Notes: generated by a model not told the origin, from the letters alone. Counted from the first letter of the stretch, positions 1-7,934 are shown. The stretch is DNA of 13,156 bases from Bacilli bacterium (GCA_018400565.1 JAGYMP010000157.1:1-13156), one strand, 5' to 3'. Program-made: numbers and translations.

Positions 1-1055
1 ATTTGGACTTCGCCACGGACGATTTTACGCCATTCATCGAATTTCTCACCCTGCGAGAGTCCGGAATGCAAGATGGCGACTTTATCTCCGAATTTCGCTT
101 TGAAACGATTGACCATCATCGGGGTCAATGCGATTTCGGGAACGAGAAATATCGTTTCTTTTTTTGTTTCCAGAACACGCTCAATGACTTTAAGGTAAAT
201 CTCCGTTTTGCCTGAGCCTGTGATGCCGTGAAGAAGATACGTCACGTTTTCATTGAGGTTTTTGATGATTCTTTCGAATGCCCCGCGTTGTTCTTCATTT
301 AAGGTGATTGCCTTATCCGGAGGGATATCCGGCGGGGACGGTTCTCGGTATTTTTCTTTCTCGCCGAAGAAAACCAAGTCCTTTTTTTCCAGCGCATCGA
401 CGACTGAACGGCTCACATCCATCTTGTCGAGCGTCTCTTGAAGGAAGACTTCTTTGTTTTCTTTGATATGGTCAAAAACCATGCGCTGTTTTTTTGTCAG
501 CGTTTCATCCGTCGGTTCATGTTCGAAAGCAATGGTCTTGAGTGTTGCGGGTTTGTTGCGGGAATGCACCATGACTTTCGGTTTGACATAACCGTCTTTC
601 AAAGCCTTTTTGATGCGCTGCATCGCGTCTTCATCTTTCGGGACGAACACGTCACGTTTTTCGAACAGACGCTTTATGTCATCGGGGATGTGATCATCAT
701 CCTCCATTTTGAGATATCCGGTCTCATAGGTCGCCCTTAAGGCTGAGGGCAACATTGCCTTAATGATCTTAATCTGCAGTGATGCCGTTTGTTTTTTTAA
801 ACTATGTGAAAGATCAATCAATTCTTCGGTCAAATAGGATTCCATGTCTAAAAGACCTGCGATGTCCTTGAGACCTTTTGTGATCTCGCTGGTCTTTTTC
901 TTCCCGATGCAAAACCCCATGACTTTGCGGTGGCCAAAAGGCACAACGACCCGCATGCCGATATCAAGCACATCGTCGAATCGTTCGGGGATATGATAAT
1001 CATATGGGCGGTCAACCGCCTTTGCGGGTACATCCACGATCACGCTTGCAATCAA
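1..1055 (-). CDS. priA: PriA, primosomal replication-restart helicase (N-terminal part, truncated by window edge)
   Basis: PriA (primosomal protein N') binds stalled or collapsed forks and reloads the replicative helicase. The frame is open from the start codon to base 1, giving 351 codons of a protein that is about 800 residues in Bacillus. Visible parts are the N-terminal fork-binding domain (SVIVDVPAKAVDRPYDYHIP, residues 4-23; GMRVVVPFGHRKVMGF near 33-48), a middle winged-helix region, and the helicase Walker A motif GITGSGKTEIYL (residues 277-288), followed by FLVPEIALTP and LHSGLSQGEKFDEWRKI. All match PriA order. The DEXH box, zinc-binding cysteines and C-terminus lie outside the window. 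I chose the TTG start at 1055-1053 because GGAGGG sits 6 bases upstream and Bacillus PriA begins at the same point. The in-frame ATG at 1073 lies upstream of the predicted transcription start and has no ribosome binding site. It is divergent from rnjA. Confidence 0.95.
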   Translation of the reverse strand, partial: MIASVIVDVPAKAVDRPYDYHIPERFDDVLDIGMRVVVPFGHRKVMGFCIGKKKTSEITKGLKDIAGLLDMESYLTEELIDLSHSLKKQTASLQIKIIKAMLPSALRATYETGYLKMEDDDHIPDDIKRLFEKRDVFVPKDEDAMQRIKKALKDGYVKPKVMVHSRNKPATLKTIAFEHEPTDETLTKKQRMVFDHIKENKEVFLQETLDKMDVSRSVVDALEKKDLVFFGEKEKYREPSPPDIPPDKAITLNEEQRGAFERIIKNLNENVTYLLHGITGSGKTEIYLKVIERVLETKKETIFLVPEIALTPMMVNRFKAKFGDKVAILHSGLSQGEKFDEWRKIVRGEVQ

Positions 1056-1074
1056 CACAATCCCTCCGTTCATC

Positions 1075-1104
1075 ATTATAACATAATTTATGACTATATG
1101 TCTT
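1075..1104 (-). promoter_or_regulatory. Predicted sigma-A promoter of priA
   Basis: On the minus strand AAGACA (1104-1099) is followed after 18 bases by TATAAT (1080-1075), and the -10 is preceded by TGT, an extended -10. The expected transcription start is about 1069, immediately before the GGAGGG ribosome binding site (1067-1062). The leader would thus be very short, and the ATG at 1073-1071 would not be in the transcript. Confidence 0.65.
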
Positions 1105-1147
1105 AAAGGCCAATCCAAAGAGCGATATTAATTCCTAAATTGATTGT

Positions 1148-1176
1148 TTGCATATTTATGTTTTTTTAAGTATAAT
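1148..1176 (+). promoter_or_regulatory. Predicted sigma-A promoter of rnjA
   Basis: TTGCAT (1148-1153), a 17-base spacer and a perfect TATAAT (1171-1176) form a near-consensus sigma-A promoter. Transcription should begin near 1183, leaving a leader of about 34 bases with AAAGGAA (1201-1207) ahead of the ATG at 1217. It is divergent from the priA promoter; about 70 bases separate the two -10 boxes' outer ends. Confidence 0.75.
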
Positions 1177-1216
1177 AGAGGCAATCAAAACATTTCAAAG
1201 AAAGGAACCATTCACC

Positions 1217-2896
1217 ATGCAAAAACAACTTATCAACCCCAATGAGGTCGGGGTTTTCGCATTGGGTGGATTGGGTGAAGTCGGCAAAAACATGTACGTC
1301 ATGGAATACAAAGATGAGATTATCATCATTGATTCCGGCTTTTTGTTTCCGGATGATTACTTGGTGGGAATCGATTATGTTATTCCGGACTACACGTATT
1401 TGCGCGAGAATGAAAGCAAAATCAAAGGCTTGTTCATCAGTCACGGCCATGAAGACCACATCGGTGGCCTGCCTTTTTTGTTGCAACAAATCAAAATCCC
1501 AACCATCTATGCAAATGGCCTCGCTCTTGGCCTGATCAAGGCAAAATTGACCGAGTATCCGCGTCTATCCTATAATCTTAAACCATACAAGGAAGACGAC
1601 ATCATCCGTTTCAACCATCTTAAGGTAACATTTTTCCGAACAAACCATTCGATTCCGGACAGTTTCGGCATTATCGTGTATACACCGAACGGACCCATTA
1701 TCCACACGGGGGATTTCAAATTTGATTTCTCGCCGACGGCAAATGACACCAATTATCATAAAATCGCAGCTGTGGGTGCCCAAGGTGTCAAACTTTTGTT
1801 GTCCGATTCCACAAACTCGGAACTCGATGACTTCACGGTTTCGGAAAAAGTGGTCTCAGAAACGATCAAGGATCTTTTTGCGACCATTGACGGACGCATC
1901 ATCATCGCCACGTTCGCATCAAACATTCACCGCATCCAGCAGATCATCGAGGCATCGATCGAAGCTGGCAGACGGGTGGCCATATTCGGCCGAAGCATGG
2001 AAAGAAACGTTGAGGTCGGGCTTGAACTCGGTTACATCAAAGCACCGAAGAAAACCTTCGTGCGCACCAGAAACCTTAATCGCATCAAATCCGATAAACT
2101 CACCGTGCTTTGCACGGGATCGCAAGGCGAGCCGTTCGCGGCTCTCACACGCATAGCGGACAAAACCCACAGACAAATTAAATTGCGCAGGGGTGACACG
2201 GTTATTTTGTCATCATCGGCAATTCCCGGCAATGTGGAAAGCATCAACAACACCATTAACCTTCTGTCCAAACAAGGCGCAGATGTCATCACACAAAGTC
2301 CGTTCGCCGATGTTCACGCATCCGGCCATGGCGGACAAAACGAAATGAAGTTGATGCTGAAACTCATCAAACCGGAGCATTTTATCCCCATCCACGGCGA
2401 ATACAGAATGCTCAAAATGCACGCAAAACTCGCCGAGGACACCGGGGTCAAAAAGAAAAACATCTTCGTTCTTGACAACGGGCAGGTTCTCGCCGTTTCC
2501 AAAGACGGTGCCAGAATCGCCGGCAAAGTCCAAACCGATGATGTGTATGTCGACGGTTCGGCTATCGGCGAAACCGGAACAGAAGTCATCCGCGAACGAC
2601 GCAATCTTTCTGAAGATGGTTTATTATCTGTCGTCGTGACACTTAACACAACAACGAAAAAAATTCTCAACGATCCCTCCATCATCTCCAAGGGGTTCCT
2701 CTTCCTGAAGGACTCACAAACCATCATCAAAGAAATGGAAAAAATCGTCGTCGATATTACGAACAAGCATTTAAACCAAAAAGGAAACGTGCACTTAACC
2801 AATCTGAAAAACGATCTGACACGTTCTCTCGGTCGTTATATTCATAAAAAGACCGACCGTGACCCGATGGTTATGCCTGTCATCATGACGCCATAA
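1217..2896 (+). CDS. rnjA: Ribonuclease J (RNase J1-type metallo-beta-lactamase nuclease)
   Basis: A 559-residue protein (Bacillus RNase J1 is 555), a 5'-3' exo- and endoribonuclease central to mRNA decay and rRNA 5' maturation in the cytoplasm. The metallo-beta-lactamase core carries the zinc motif HGHEDHIGG (H76, H78, D80, H81), then FFRTNHSIPDSFGI, HTGDFKFDF and SDSTNSE. The beta-CASP part has ATFASNIHR and FGRSME, CTGSQGEP and SSSAIPGN, followed by ASGHGGQ and IPIHGEYRM. The C-terminal domain ends DPMVMPVIMTP, like J1. The intact HGHEDH and SGHGG motifs favour J1 over the degenerate J2. The frame opens at an ATG at 1148, but that codon overlaps the -35 box, so the ATG at 1217 with AAAGGAA upstream is the start. 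It is monocistronic, with its own promoter and terminator. Confidence 0.96.
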   Translation: MQKQLINPNEVGVFALGGLGEVGKNMYVMEYKDEIIIIDSGFLFPDDYLVGIDYVIPDYTYLRENESKIKGLFISHGHEDHIGGLPFLLQQIKIPTIYANGLALGLIKAKLTEYPRLSYNLKPYKEDDIIRFNHLKVTFFRTNHSIPDSFGIIVYTPNGPIIHTGDFKFDFSPTANDTNYHKIAAVGAQGVKLLLSDSTNSELDDFTVSEKVVSETIKDLFATIDGRIIIATFASNIHRIQQIIEASIEAGRRVAIFGRSMERNVEVGLELGYIKAPKKTFVRTRNLNRIKSDKLTVLCTGSQGEPFAALTRIADKTHRQIKLRRGDTVILSSSAIPGNVESINNTINLLSKQGADVITQSPFADVHASGHGGQNEMKLMLKLIKPEHFIPIHGEYRMLKMHAKLAEDTGVKKKNIFVLDNGQVLAVSKDGARIAGKVQTDDVYVDGSAIGETGTEVIRERRNLSEDGLLSVVVTLNTTTKKILNDPSIISKGFLFLKDSQTIIKEMEKIVVDITNKHLNQKGNVHLTNLKNDLTRSLGRYIHKKTDRDPMVMPVIMTP

Positions 2897-2914
2897 CAAG
2901 CATATAAAAACTAT

Positions 2915-2954
2915 AAGCACATCCTCTGTCATCCGACAGTGATGTGCTTTTTTT
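2915..2954 (+). terminator. Rho-independent terminator of rnjA (possibly bidirectional)
   Basis: The outer stem AAGCACATC (2915-2923) pairs with GATGTGCTT (2941-2949). The inner stem CTGTC (2926-2930) pairs with GACAG (2935-2939) around a four-base loop. A run of seven T (2948-2954) follows. On the minus strand the same hairpin is followed by TATAGTTTTT, so it may also weakly end the exonuclease transcript. The exonuclease stop codon (2955-2953) lies inside the T tract. Confidence 0.9.
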
Positions 2955-3843
2955 ATTTTGCATTGAAATCGATGTCTTTTTTGTTCGTGCAGGCATCCAC
3001 GAACGCATCAAAGACCTGTTTTGTCGCCTTTGCATCTTCGAATGCATCATGATTCTGTTTAGAAAGCTGTTCGTCATAATAGCCGCGGTGTGCGTTAAAC
3101 AATCCCAAGTCATTTTTCAAACCGAAGTACGTTTTGTGCAGTTTAAGCAAATCAATGAAACGAATCTGATCGGTAAAATCCCGGAGATCATAAATTTTAT
3201 TCATTTTGCGAATACCCTCGCGGTCATTTTTACCCCATACAAAAACCATTGGCCGGTACCTTTTTATGATAGTTTTGAGCATGTTGTAAAAGACATCATA
3301 TGATTTTCCTTGGTTGACTTCGGATTGGGCGAACCTCAGAAATTTTTTCGTCCGCAGTGACATTTTGGGAAAGAGTTTGGGTTTGATGAAAAAACGTTCT
3401 TCTCTCAATACCTTATCGTGCTTATCGGTCAGGATGAACCCGGTCTGGATAATTTCAGACACAAAATTCTTATAATGCCGATAAGGGGGCATCGACATTT
3501 CAAAATCAATGAATAATTTTGGCTTTTTTGCTGTGATGACGGAGCGAATGCCTGATTTGATGATGTCGATATCATAATATATTTTCGGATTTTGGCCCCT
3601 TGGCAACATCAACTTTTCAACTGACTTCACACGCCGTACGCGTATGCCTTTGTAAATATATGGTTTTTCCTCGGCATGCAAAAAAACATAGATGCCGGGA
3701 TGGAAATACATCATAAAACTCCTGAACATGCTGCGGGGAAGATAATAAAATTTGACATGTCGCTTATTTTTGATTGCAATGATGCGTTTGTGTTCCCATA
3801 CGCCGTGAAGTGGTCCATAGACATATTTAAGCAAATCAATCAC
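2953..3843 (-). CDS. DEDDh 3'-5' exonuclease (KapD/ERI-1-like) with a novel N-terminal extension
   Basis: 296 residues if read from GTG at 3843. The C-terminal part (about 109-285) is a DEDDh exonuclease: FIDFE (D113, E115), VWGKNDREGI (D207) and HDAFEDAKAT (H265, D270) supply all five acidic/His positions. The FIDFEMSMPP opening and EIIQTGFI segment resemble the KapD/ERI-1 branch, which acts on RNA, more than DNA polymerase III epsilon; this is by recall of family patterns. Residues 1-108 are a basic, aromatic-rich region (GIYVFLHAEE, YIYKGIRVRRVKSVEKL) that I do not recognise. The gene begins at the codon after the uvrC stop. There is no ribosome binding site before GTG, but AGGTGAT spans the junction and suits a TTG at 3834, so that start is equally likely; either way translation is coupled to uvrC. 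It converges on rnjA. Confidence 0.85.
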   Translation of the reverse strand: MIDLLKYVYGPLHGVWEHKRIIAIKNKRHVKFYYLPRSMFRSFMMYFHPGIYVFLHAEEKPYIYKGIRVRRVKSVEKLMLPRGQNPKIYYDIDIIKSGIRSVITAKKPKLFIDFEMSMPPYRHYKNFVSEIIQTGFILTDKHDKVLREERFFIKPKLFPKMSLRTKKFLRFAQSEVNQGKSYDVFYNMLKTIIKRYRPMVFVWGKNDREGIRKMNKIYDLRDFTDQIRFIDLLKLHKTYFGLKNDLGLFNAHRGYYDEQLSKQNHDAFEDAKATKQVFDAFVDACTNKKDIDFNAK

Positions 3844-5619
3844 CTATTTCGTGAGTTTGTAATCGCGCAGAGCCACACGGAGATTCTCAATTGCCGGTTT
3901 GGTCATACGCAGTTGTTTCAGTTCGTCGTCAGTCGCTTTTTTGATGTTTTCGATCGTTTTGTATTTTCTGAGCAATTTCTGTTTGGTTTTTTTGCCGATT
4001 TTCGGGATTGCGTCCAAAATCGATCCATAAATTTGTTTTTTTTGCACAGATCGGTGGAACGTGATCGCAAACCGGTGAACCTCATCCTGAATCTTTGTCA
4101 ATAAGACATACAAGAATCCATGGCGATCCAATGTGACTTCGTTGTCACCGGGTGTGATTAATACATCCGTCCTGTGCTTGTCATCTTTTTTAAGCCCGAT
4201 GACGGGAATCTCTAGGTAAAGTGCATGAATTTCTTCTTCGGCTGCTTTTTTTTGGGCAAAGCCGCCGTCAATGACGATCAGATCCGGATATTCATCGTTT
4301 TCCCTGATCATCCGTTCATACCGCCTGTGGATGACTTCATGCATGCCGGCGATGTCATCTTGGCCCGAGTGTGCGTTTAGGTGATATTTCCGATAATTCT
4401 TTTTATCGGGAATGCCGTTTTTGAAAACGACCATCGCGGCAACCTGATTCGAACCCATGGTATGCGAATTGTCAAATGCATCAATGCGCGTCGGTGGGTC
4501 AATATTCAAAAGCTCGCCCAGAGCTTCGGTTGCACCCAACGTTTTTTTCTCACGGTTGAGATAAGCTTTCAAATCATTTTGCAGTGCATTTTCGGCATTT
4601 TCCCGGGCCATCGCGGTAAGTTCGGTTTTCTGACCGCGTCTCGGCACATGGTGACGGGCTTCCAATTGGTCCTCAATCAACGCGTAATCCACGCCTTCCG
4701 GCACCAATATCTCTGAAGGAAGCGGTTTGTTTTCATAAAACTGCGCCAGATAGGCCAAGAACTGATTGGCCGCTTCTGCATAGTACGTCATGATTTTGTT
4801 CTCGCTGAAGATAATCCGTCCCCGTCGCATGAATAATACAGTGACAGCCATGAAACGGTCATAGGTCGCAAAACTGAAAATATCACGGTCTTTGAGATCG
4901 GAGAATATGATTTGTTGTTGCTCGGTGGTCTCTTCAATTGCCTGCAGGAGCTCCTTTTTTTCCTGGGCCTTCTCGTATTCCATGTTGTCTGCATGTGTGT
5001 GCATGGCTTCTTCGATTTCGTAGCGGAGTTCATCGCTCCTTCCGGAAAGAAACCGTCGGATTTTTTTGATGATTGTATCATATTCTTTTTGGTCGACGGC
5101 AAATGCGCAAGGTGCGAGGCATTGACCGATGTGATAATAAAGACAGACTTTGTCAGGCATTGTCCTGCATTTTCTCAATGGAAAAATCCGGTTAAGAAGA
5201 TTCATGGTTTTCCTTGCAGAATGTGCATCGGGAAAAGGCCCGAAAAGGTTCTTATGACGTTTCTTGACATTGCGTGTGATGGTGAGACGGGGGTGCGTTT
5301 CATCTGTGATTTCGATGTACGGGTATGTTTTATCATCCATCAAGAGAATGTTGTATTTGGGCTGGTGTTCTTTGATCAAGGACAATTCCAGTAAAAAGGC
5401 GGCTTTTTCGGTCGGTGTGATAATATAGCGGAAATCATCGATCTCCGACACCATATGCTGGGTTTTTTGGTCATGTGAACCGACAAAATAAGAGCGGACC
5501 CTGCTTTTCAGGTTTTTAGCTTTGCCCACATAGATGATTGTGCCGTTTGCCGAGAGCATCTGATAACTTCCGGGTTTTTCAGGCAATGTCTTCAATTTTT
5601 GTTTGATGGTTTCATTCAT
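3844..5619 (-). CDS. uvrC: UvrC, excinuclease ABC subunit C
   Basis: UvrC makes both incisions around bulky DNA lesions after UvrA/UvrB damage recognition. The protein is 591 residues, the usual length. Domains in order: an N-terminal GIY-YIG nuclease (PGSYQM, IIYVGKAKNLKSRVRSYF, then E in LLELSLIKEH) for the 3' incision; the conserved cysteine region CLYYHIGQCLAPC; a UVR motif (AMHTHADNMEYEKAQEKKEL) that contacts UvrB; an RNase H-like domain (DAFDNSHTMG, VIDGGFAQ, DDKHRT, DEVHRFAITFHRS) for the 5' incision; and C-terminal helix-hairpin-helix repeats (IPKIGKKTKQKLL). Catalytic Asp/Asp/His are present. DGGFAQ departs from the usual DGGxGQ. I chose ATG 5619 because GGGTG sits 6 bases upstream; a GTG at 5628 would be almost at the transcription start. 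It has its own promoter, and the stop TAG abuts the downstream exonuclease. Confidence 0.97.
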   Translation of the reverse strand: MNETIKQKLKTLPEKPGSYQMLSANGTIIYVGKAKNLKSRVRSYFVGSHDQKTQHMVSEIDDFRYIITPTEKAAFLLELSLIKEHQPKYNILLMDDKTYPYIEITDETHPRLTITRNVKKRHKNLFGPFPDAHSARKTMNLLNRIFPLRKCRTMPDKVCLYYHIGQCLAPCAFAVDQKEYDTIIKKIRRFLSGRSDELRYEIEEAMHTHADNMEYEKAQEKKELLQAIEETTEQQQIIFSDLKDRDIFSFATYDRFMAVTVLFMRRGRIIFSENKIMTYYAEAANQFLAYLAQFYENKPLPSEILVPEGVDYALIEDQLEARHHVPRRGQKTELTAMARENAENALQNDLKAYLNREKKTLGATEALGELLNIDPPTRIDAFDNSHTMGSNQVAAMVVFKNGIPDKKNYRKYHLNAHSGQDDIAGMHEVIHRRYERMIRENDEYPDLIVIDGGFAQKKAAEEEIHALYLEIPVIGLKKDDKHRTDVLITPGDNEVTLDRHGFLYVLLTKIQDEVHRFAITFHRSVQKKQIYGSILDAIPKIGKKTKQKLLRKYKTIENIKKATDDELKQLRMTKPAIENLRVALRDYKLTK

Positions 5620-5636
5620 GGCCAACACCCGGCATC

Positions 5637-5665
5637 ATTATACCAAACGAAACCCGATGCGGCAA
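5637..5665 (-). promoter_or_regulatory. Predicted sigma-A promoter of uvrC-exonuclease
   Basis: TTGCCG (5665-5660), 17-base spacer, TGG extension and TATAAT (5642-5637) on the minus strand. It starts immediately after the T tract of the terminator of the upstream rbfA operon, so the two units are separated by a compact terminator-promoter pair. The expected leader before ATG 5619 is only about 10-12 bases. Confidence 0.75.
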
Positions 5666-5666
5666 C

Positions 5667-5702
5667 AAAAAAAGCAAGGCCTTCCATGACGGAGGCCCCG
5701 CT
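5667..5702 (-). terminator. Rho-independent terminator of the rimP-rbfA operon
   Basis: On the minus strand AGCGGGGCCT (5702-5693) pairs with AGGCCTTGCT (5682-5673), including two G-U pairs, around a CCGTCATGG-type apex. Seven T (5673-5667) follow. It lies 21 bases beyond the rbfA stop. Confidence 0.9.
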
Positions 5703-5723
5703 CGTTGTTAAACACGGTGGCGT

Positions 5724-6056
5724 TCAATCTTTTATTTCTCTGATCAAACGATCGATTCTGCGTCCTTTTTCCTCTGATTTATCATATTGGAAGACCAATT
5801 CAGGAACTTTACGCATTTTTACGCGCGCCGCGACTTTGTTCTTGATAAAACCTTTGGCGCGTTCCAAGGTATCCTTGGTTCTTTTGATTTCATCGTCATC
5901 GCCATAAACCGTATAATACACATACATGAACGATAACTCATTGGTGATTTCAACATCGGTGATGGTCATGAATCCAAGATCGTCTTTGACCTCGTTTTCA
6001 ATGATGTCGGCCATCGTCCGTTGCACATCTGTTTCCAAACGATCAATTTTAGACAT
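5724..6056 (-). CDS. rbfA: RbfA, 30S ribosome-binding factor
   Basis: A 110-residue protein (Bacillus RbfA is about 117) that binds the immature 30S subunit and helps 16S rRNA 5'-end maturation. It opens MSKIDRLETDVQRTMADII. The family's KH-like core shows FMTITDVEITNE, FMYVYYTVYG and the AxG kink in ERAKGFIKNKVAARVKMRKVPEL, then FQYDKSEEKGRRIDRLI. ATG 6056 is preceded by GAGGTGG at 6 bases, located inside the end of infB. The gene overlaps infB by 8 bases, indicating coupled translation. It is the last gene of the operon and ends in TGA. Confidence 0.95.
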   Translation of the reverse strand: MSKIDRLETDVQRTMADIIENEVKDDLGFMTITDVEITNELSFMYVYYTVYGDDDEIKRTKDTLERAKGFIKNKVAARVKMRKVPELVFQYDKSEEKGRRIDRLIREIKD

Positions 6057-7923
6057 CAGGTTCCACCTCTTCCATGATGGCGACCTCAACTTGGTCGTCG
6101 ACTTTAATGTCGTTGTAATTTTCAAACATCAAACCGCATTCGTAACCCTGTTTGACTTCTTTAACATCATCTTTGAAACGTTTGAGTGATGATAATTTAC
6201 CTTCGTGGACGACTTTGCCGTTACGGATCAGTTTCGCCAGTGCATCCCTGCGGACAACACCGGAGGTGACCATACATCCGGCGACTGTTCCCACTTTGGA
6301 AATCGAGAACGTGTTGCGCACGGTGGCCTCGCCGATGACTTTGCGTTCATAAACCGGATCGAGCAAGCCCTTCATGGCTTTTTCAATATCATCCAATGCT
6401 TCGTAAATCACACGGTAATCGCGGATTTCGACACCTTTTGATTTAGCGTTGTCCCGCACACCAGTTGCCGCTCCGACGTCAAATCCGATAATGATTGCGT
6501 CACTGGCTTCAGCAAGTGTGAGATCGGTGTCGGAAATCGGTCCGACGCCTGTCCTGACGATATCAATCGATGTCCCTTCAATTTCAATTTTATTGATGGA
6601 TCCCTTGAAAGCTTCGATGGATCCCTGGGTATCCGCTTTAATGATCAATCTGAGCTCTTTCATGTTGCCGTCGGCTTTTTCAAAAAATTCTTTCAATGAA
6701 AGAGCCTGCCTTGCATTATGTTCTTTGTCGAATTCGCGGTCAGCGCGTTTGGATGCGATTTCCCTCGTGGCTTTTTCATCTTCGAAAACGCGGAACGGAT
6801 CGCCGGCATTTGGCACATCATCAAGACCGATGATTTCAACGGCCATGCCGGGTTTGGCGGATGCGATCTCCTTGCCGATGTCATTGGTCATCGCTCGTAC
6901 TTTACCGTATGTGCTGCCGACGACAAAAACATCACCGACTTGCATCGTGCCGTTGTTGACGAGAATCGTTGCCACGGGGCCGCGACCTTTGTCAAGCTTC
7001 GCTTCGATGACGGTTCCGACGGCTTTGCGGTCGGGATTCGCCTTGAGTTCAAGCATATCCGCAACAAGCTGGATCGTCTCCAATAATTCGTCCACGCCTT
7101 CGCCGGTCAATGCCGACATGTTCACAAACGGGATTTCGCCACCCCAGTCATCGGGCATGACATTAAGATCCGCCAATTCCTTTTTGACACGTTCGGGATC
7201 GGCTCCGGGCAAATCAATTTTGTTGACGGCGACGATGATTGAACATTCACTCGCTTTGGCATGGTCGATGGCTTCCTTGGTTTGCGGCATCACGCCGTCA
7301 TCGGCGGCCACGACCAAAATAATGATGTCTGTGATTTTCGCTCCGCGTGCACGCATTTCCGTAAATGCGGCATGCCCCGGTGTATCGATGAACGTAATTG
7401 CCTTGTCATTGCGCATTACCTGATAAGCACCGATATGTTGGGTAATGCCCCCGGCCTCTGATTGAACGACACGGGTTTTGCGGATGTTGTCCAGCAGTGT
7501 TGTTTTGCCGTGATCAACATGACCCATGACCGTCACAACGGGAGGTCTGGCCACGAGATCCTCGGGGCTGTCCTCAATTTTCATCTCTTCGAAACGGGTG
7601 ACATCTTTCATTTCTTTGTCTTTGATCTCATACCCATATTCCATCGCCAATAATTCAGCGGTGTCCCGGTCGATGACCTGGGTCTGCGAAGCCATGATCT
7701 TCATGAACATCAATTTCTTGATGATCTCCGAGACCGGTTTGTTCATTTGTTCCGCGGCATCACGGACGGTCATGCCGGGTTTGTATGTCAAAATCTTTTC
7801 CTTCGGTTCCCGACGTTTCGCCTCACGTGTGTTGTTGCGCTTCTTATTGTTCCTGCTGTTGTTTCTTCGGCTGTTGTTTTTCTGGTTGTTTTGCTTTTTC
7901 TTGTTTGTTTTTTTCTTGGCCAT
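6049..7923 (-). CDS. infB: Translation initiation factor IF-2
   Basis: IF-2 is the GTPase that brings fMet-tRNA to the 30S subunit and promotes 50S joining. At 624 residues it is shorter than Bacillus IF-2 (716), the loss being in the N-terminal region. Residues 1-44 are a low-complexity K/N/R/Q tail. Residues 46-100 form an IF2N domain (MTVRDAAEQMNKPVSEIIKKL). The G domain has G1 GHVDHGKT (134-141), switch GGITQHIGAY (158-167), DTPGH (180-184), NKID (234-237) and SAL (270-272). Domain II follows, and the fMet-tRNA-binding C2 region ends ECGLMFENYNDIKVDD...EEVEPDV. ATG 7923 has GAGGTGG 5 bases upstream. Eleven bases separate it from ylxQ, and it overlaps rbfA by 8 bases. Confidence 0.98.
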   Translation of the reverse strand: MAKKKTNKKKQNNQKNNSRRNNSRNNKKRNNTREAKRREPKEKILTYKPGMTVRDAAEQMNKPVSEIIKKLMFMKIMASQTQVIDRDTAELLAMEYGYEIKDKEMKDVTRFEEMKIEDSPEDLVARPPVVTVMGHVDHGKTTLLDNIRKTRVVQSEAGGITQHIGAYQVMRNDKAITFIDTPGHAAFTEMRARGAKITDIIILVVAADDGVMPQTKEAIDHAKASECSIIVAVNKIDLPGADPERVKKELADLNVMPDDWGGEIPFVNMSALTGEGVDELLETIQLVADMLELKANPDRKAVGTVIEAKLDKGRGPVATILVNNGTMQVGDVFVVGSTYGKVRAMTNDIGKEIASAKPGMAVEIIGLDDVPNAGDPFRVFEDEKATREIASKRADREFDKEHNARQALSLKEFFEKADGNMKELRLIIKADTQGSIEAFKGSINKIEIEGTSIDIVRTGVGPISDTDLTLAEASDAIIIGFDVGAATGVRDNAKSKGVEIRDYRVIYEALDDIEKAMKGLLDPVYERKVIGEATVRNTFSISKVGTVAGCMVTSGVVRRDALAKLIRNGKVVHEGKLSSLKRFKDDVKEVKQGYECGLMFENYNDIKVDDQVEVAIMEEVEPDV

Positions 7924-7934
7924 GAAACCACCTC

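Noticed and set aside
1148..1216. Upstream extension of rnjA to an ATG at 1148
   Set aside because: The codons overlap the -35 and -10 boxes; a good ribosome binding site and family alignment place the start at 1217.
2915..2954. Hairpin after rnjA as a riboswitch or small RNA
   Set aside because: It has the plain form of an intrinsic terminator at the end of convergent genes, with no promoter or extra conserved structure.
4912..5394. Plus-strand open frame opposite uvrC (160 codons)
   Set aside because: No start signal, Phe/Cys-rich translation typical of antisense frames, and uvrC on the other strand is unambiguous.
6449..7423. Long plus-strand open frame (324 codons) opposite infB
   Set aside because: It is a shadow of the infB codon pattern: low-complexity Ser/Ala/Ile-rich translation, no ribosome binding site, and it lies wholly within a clear IF-2 gene.
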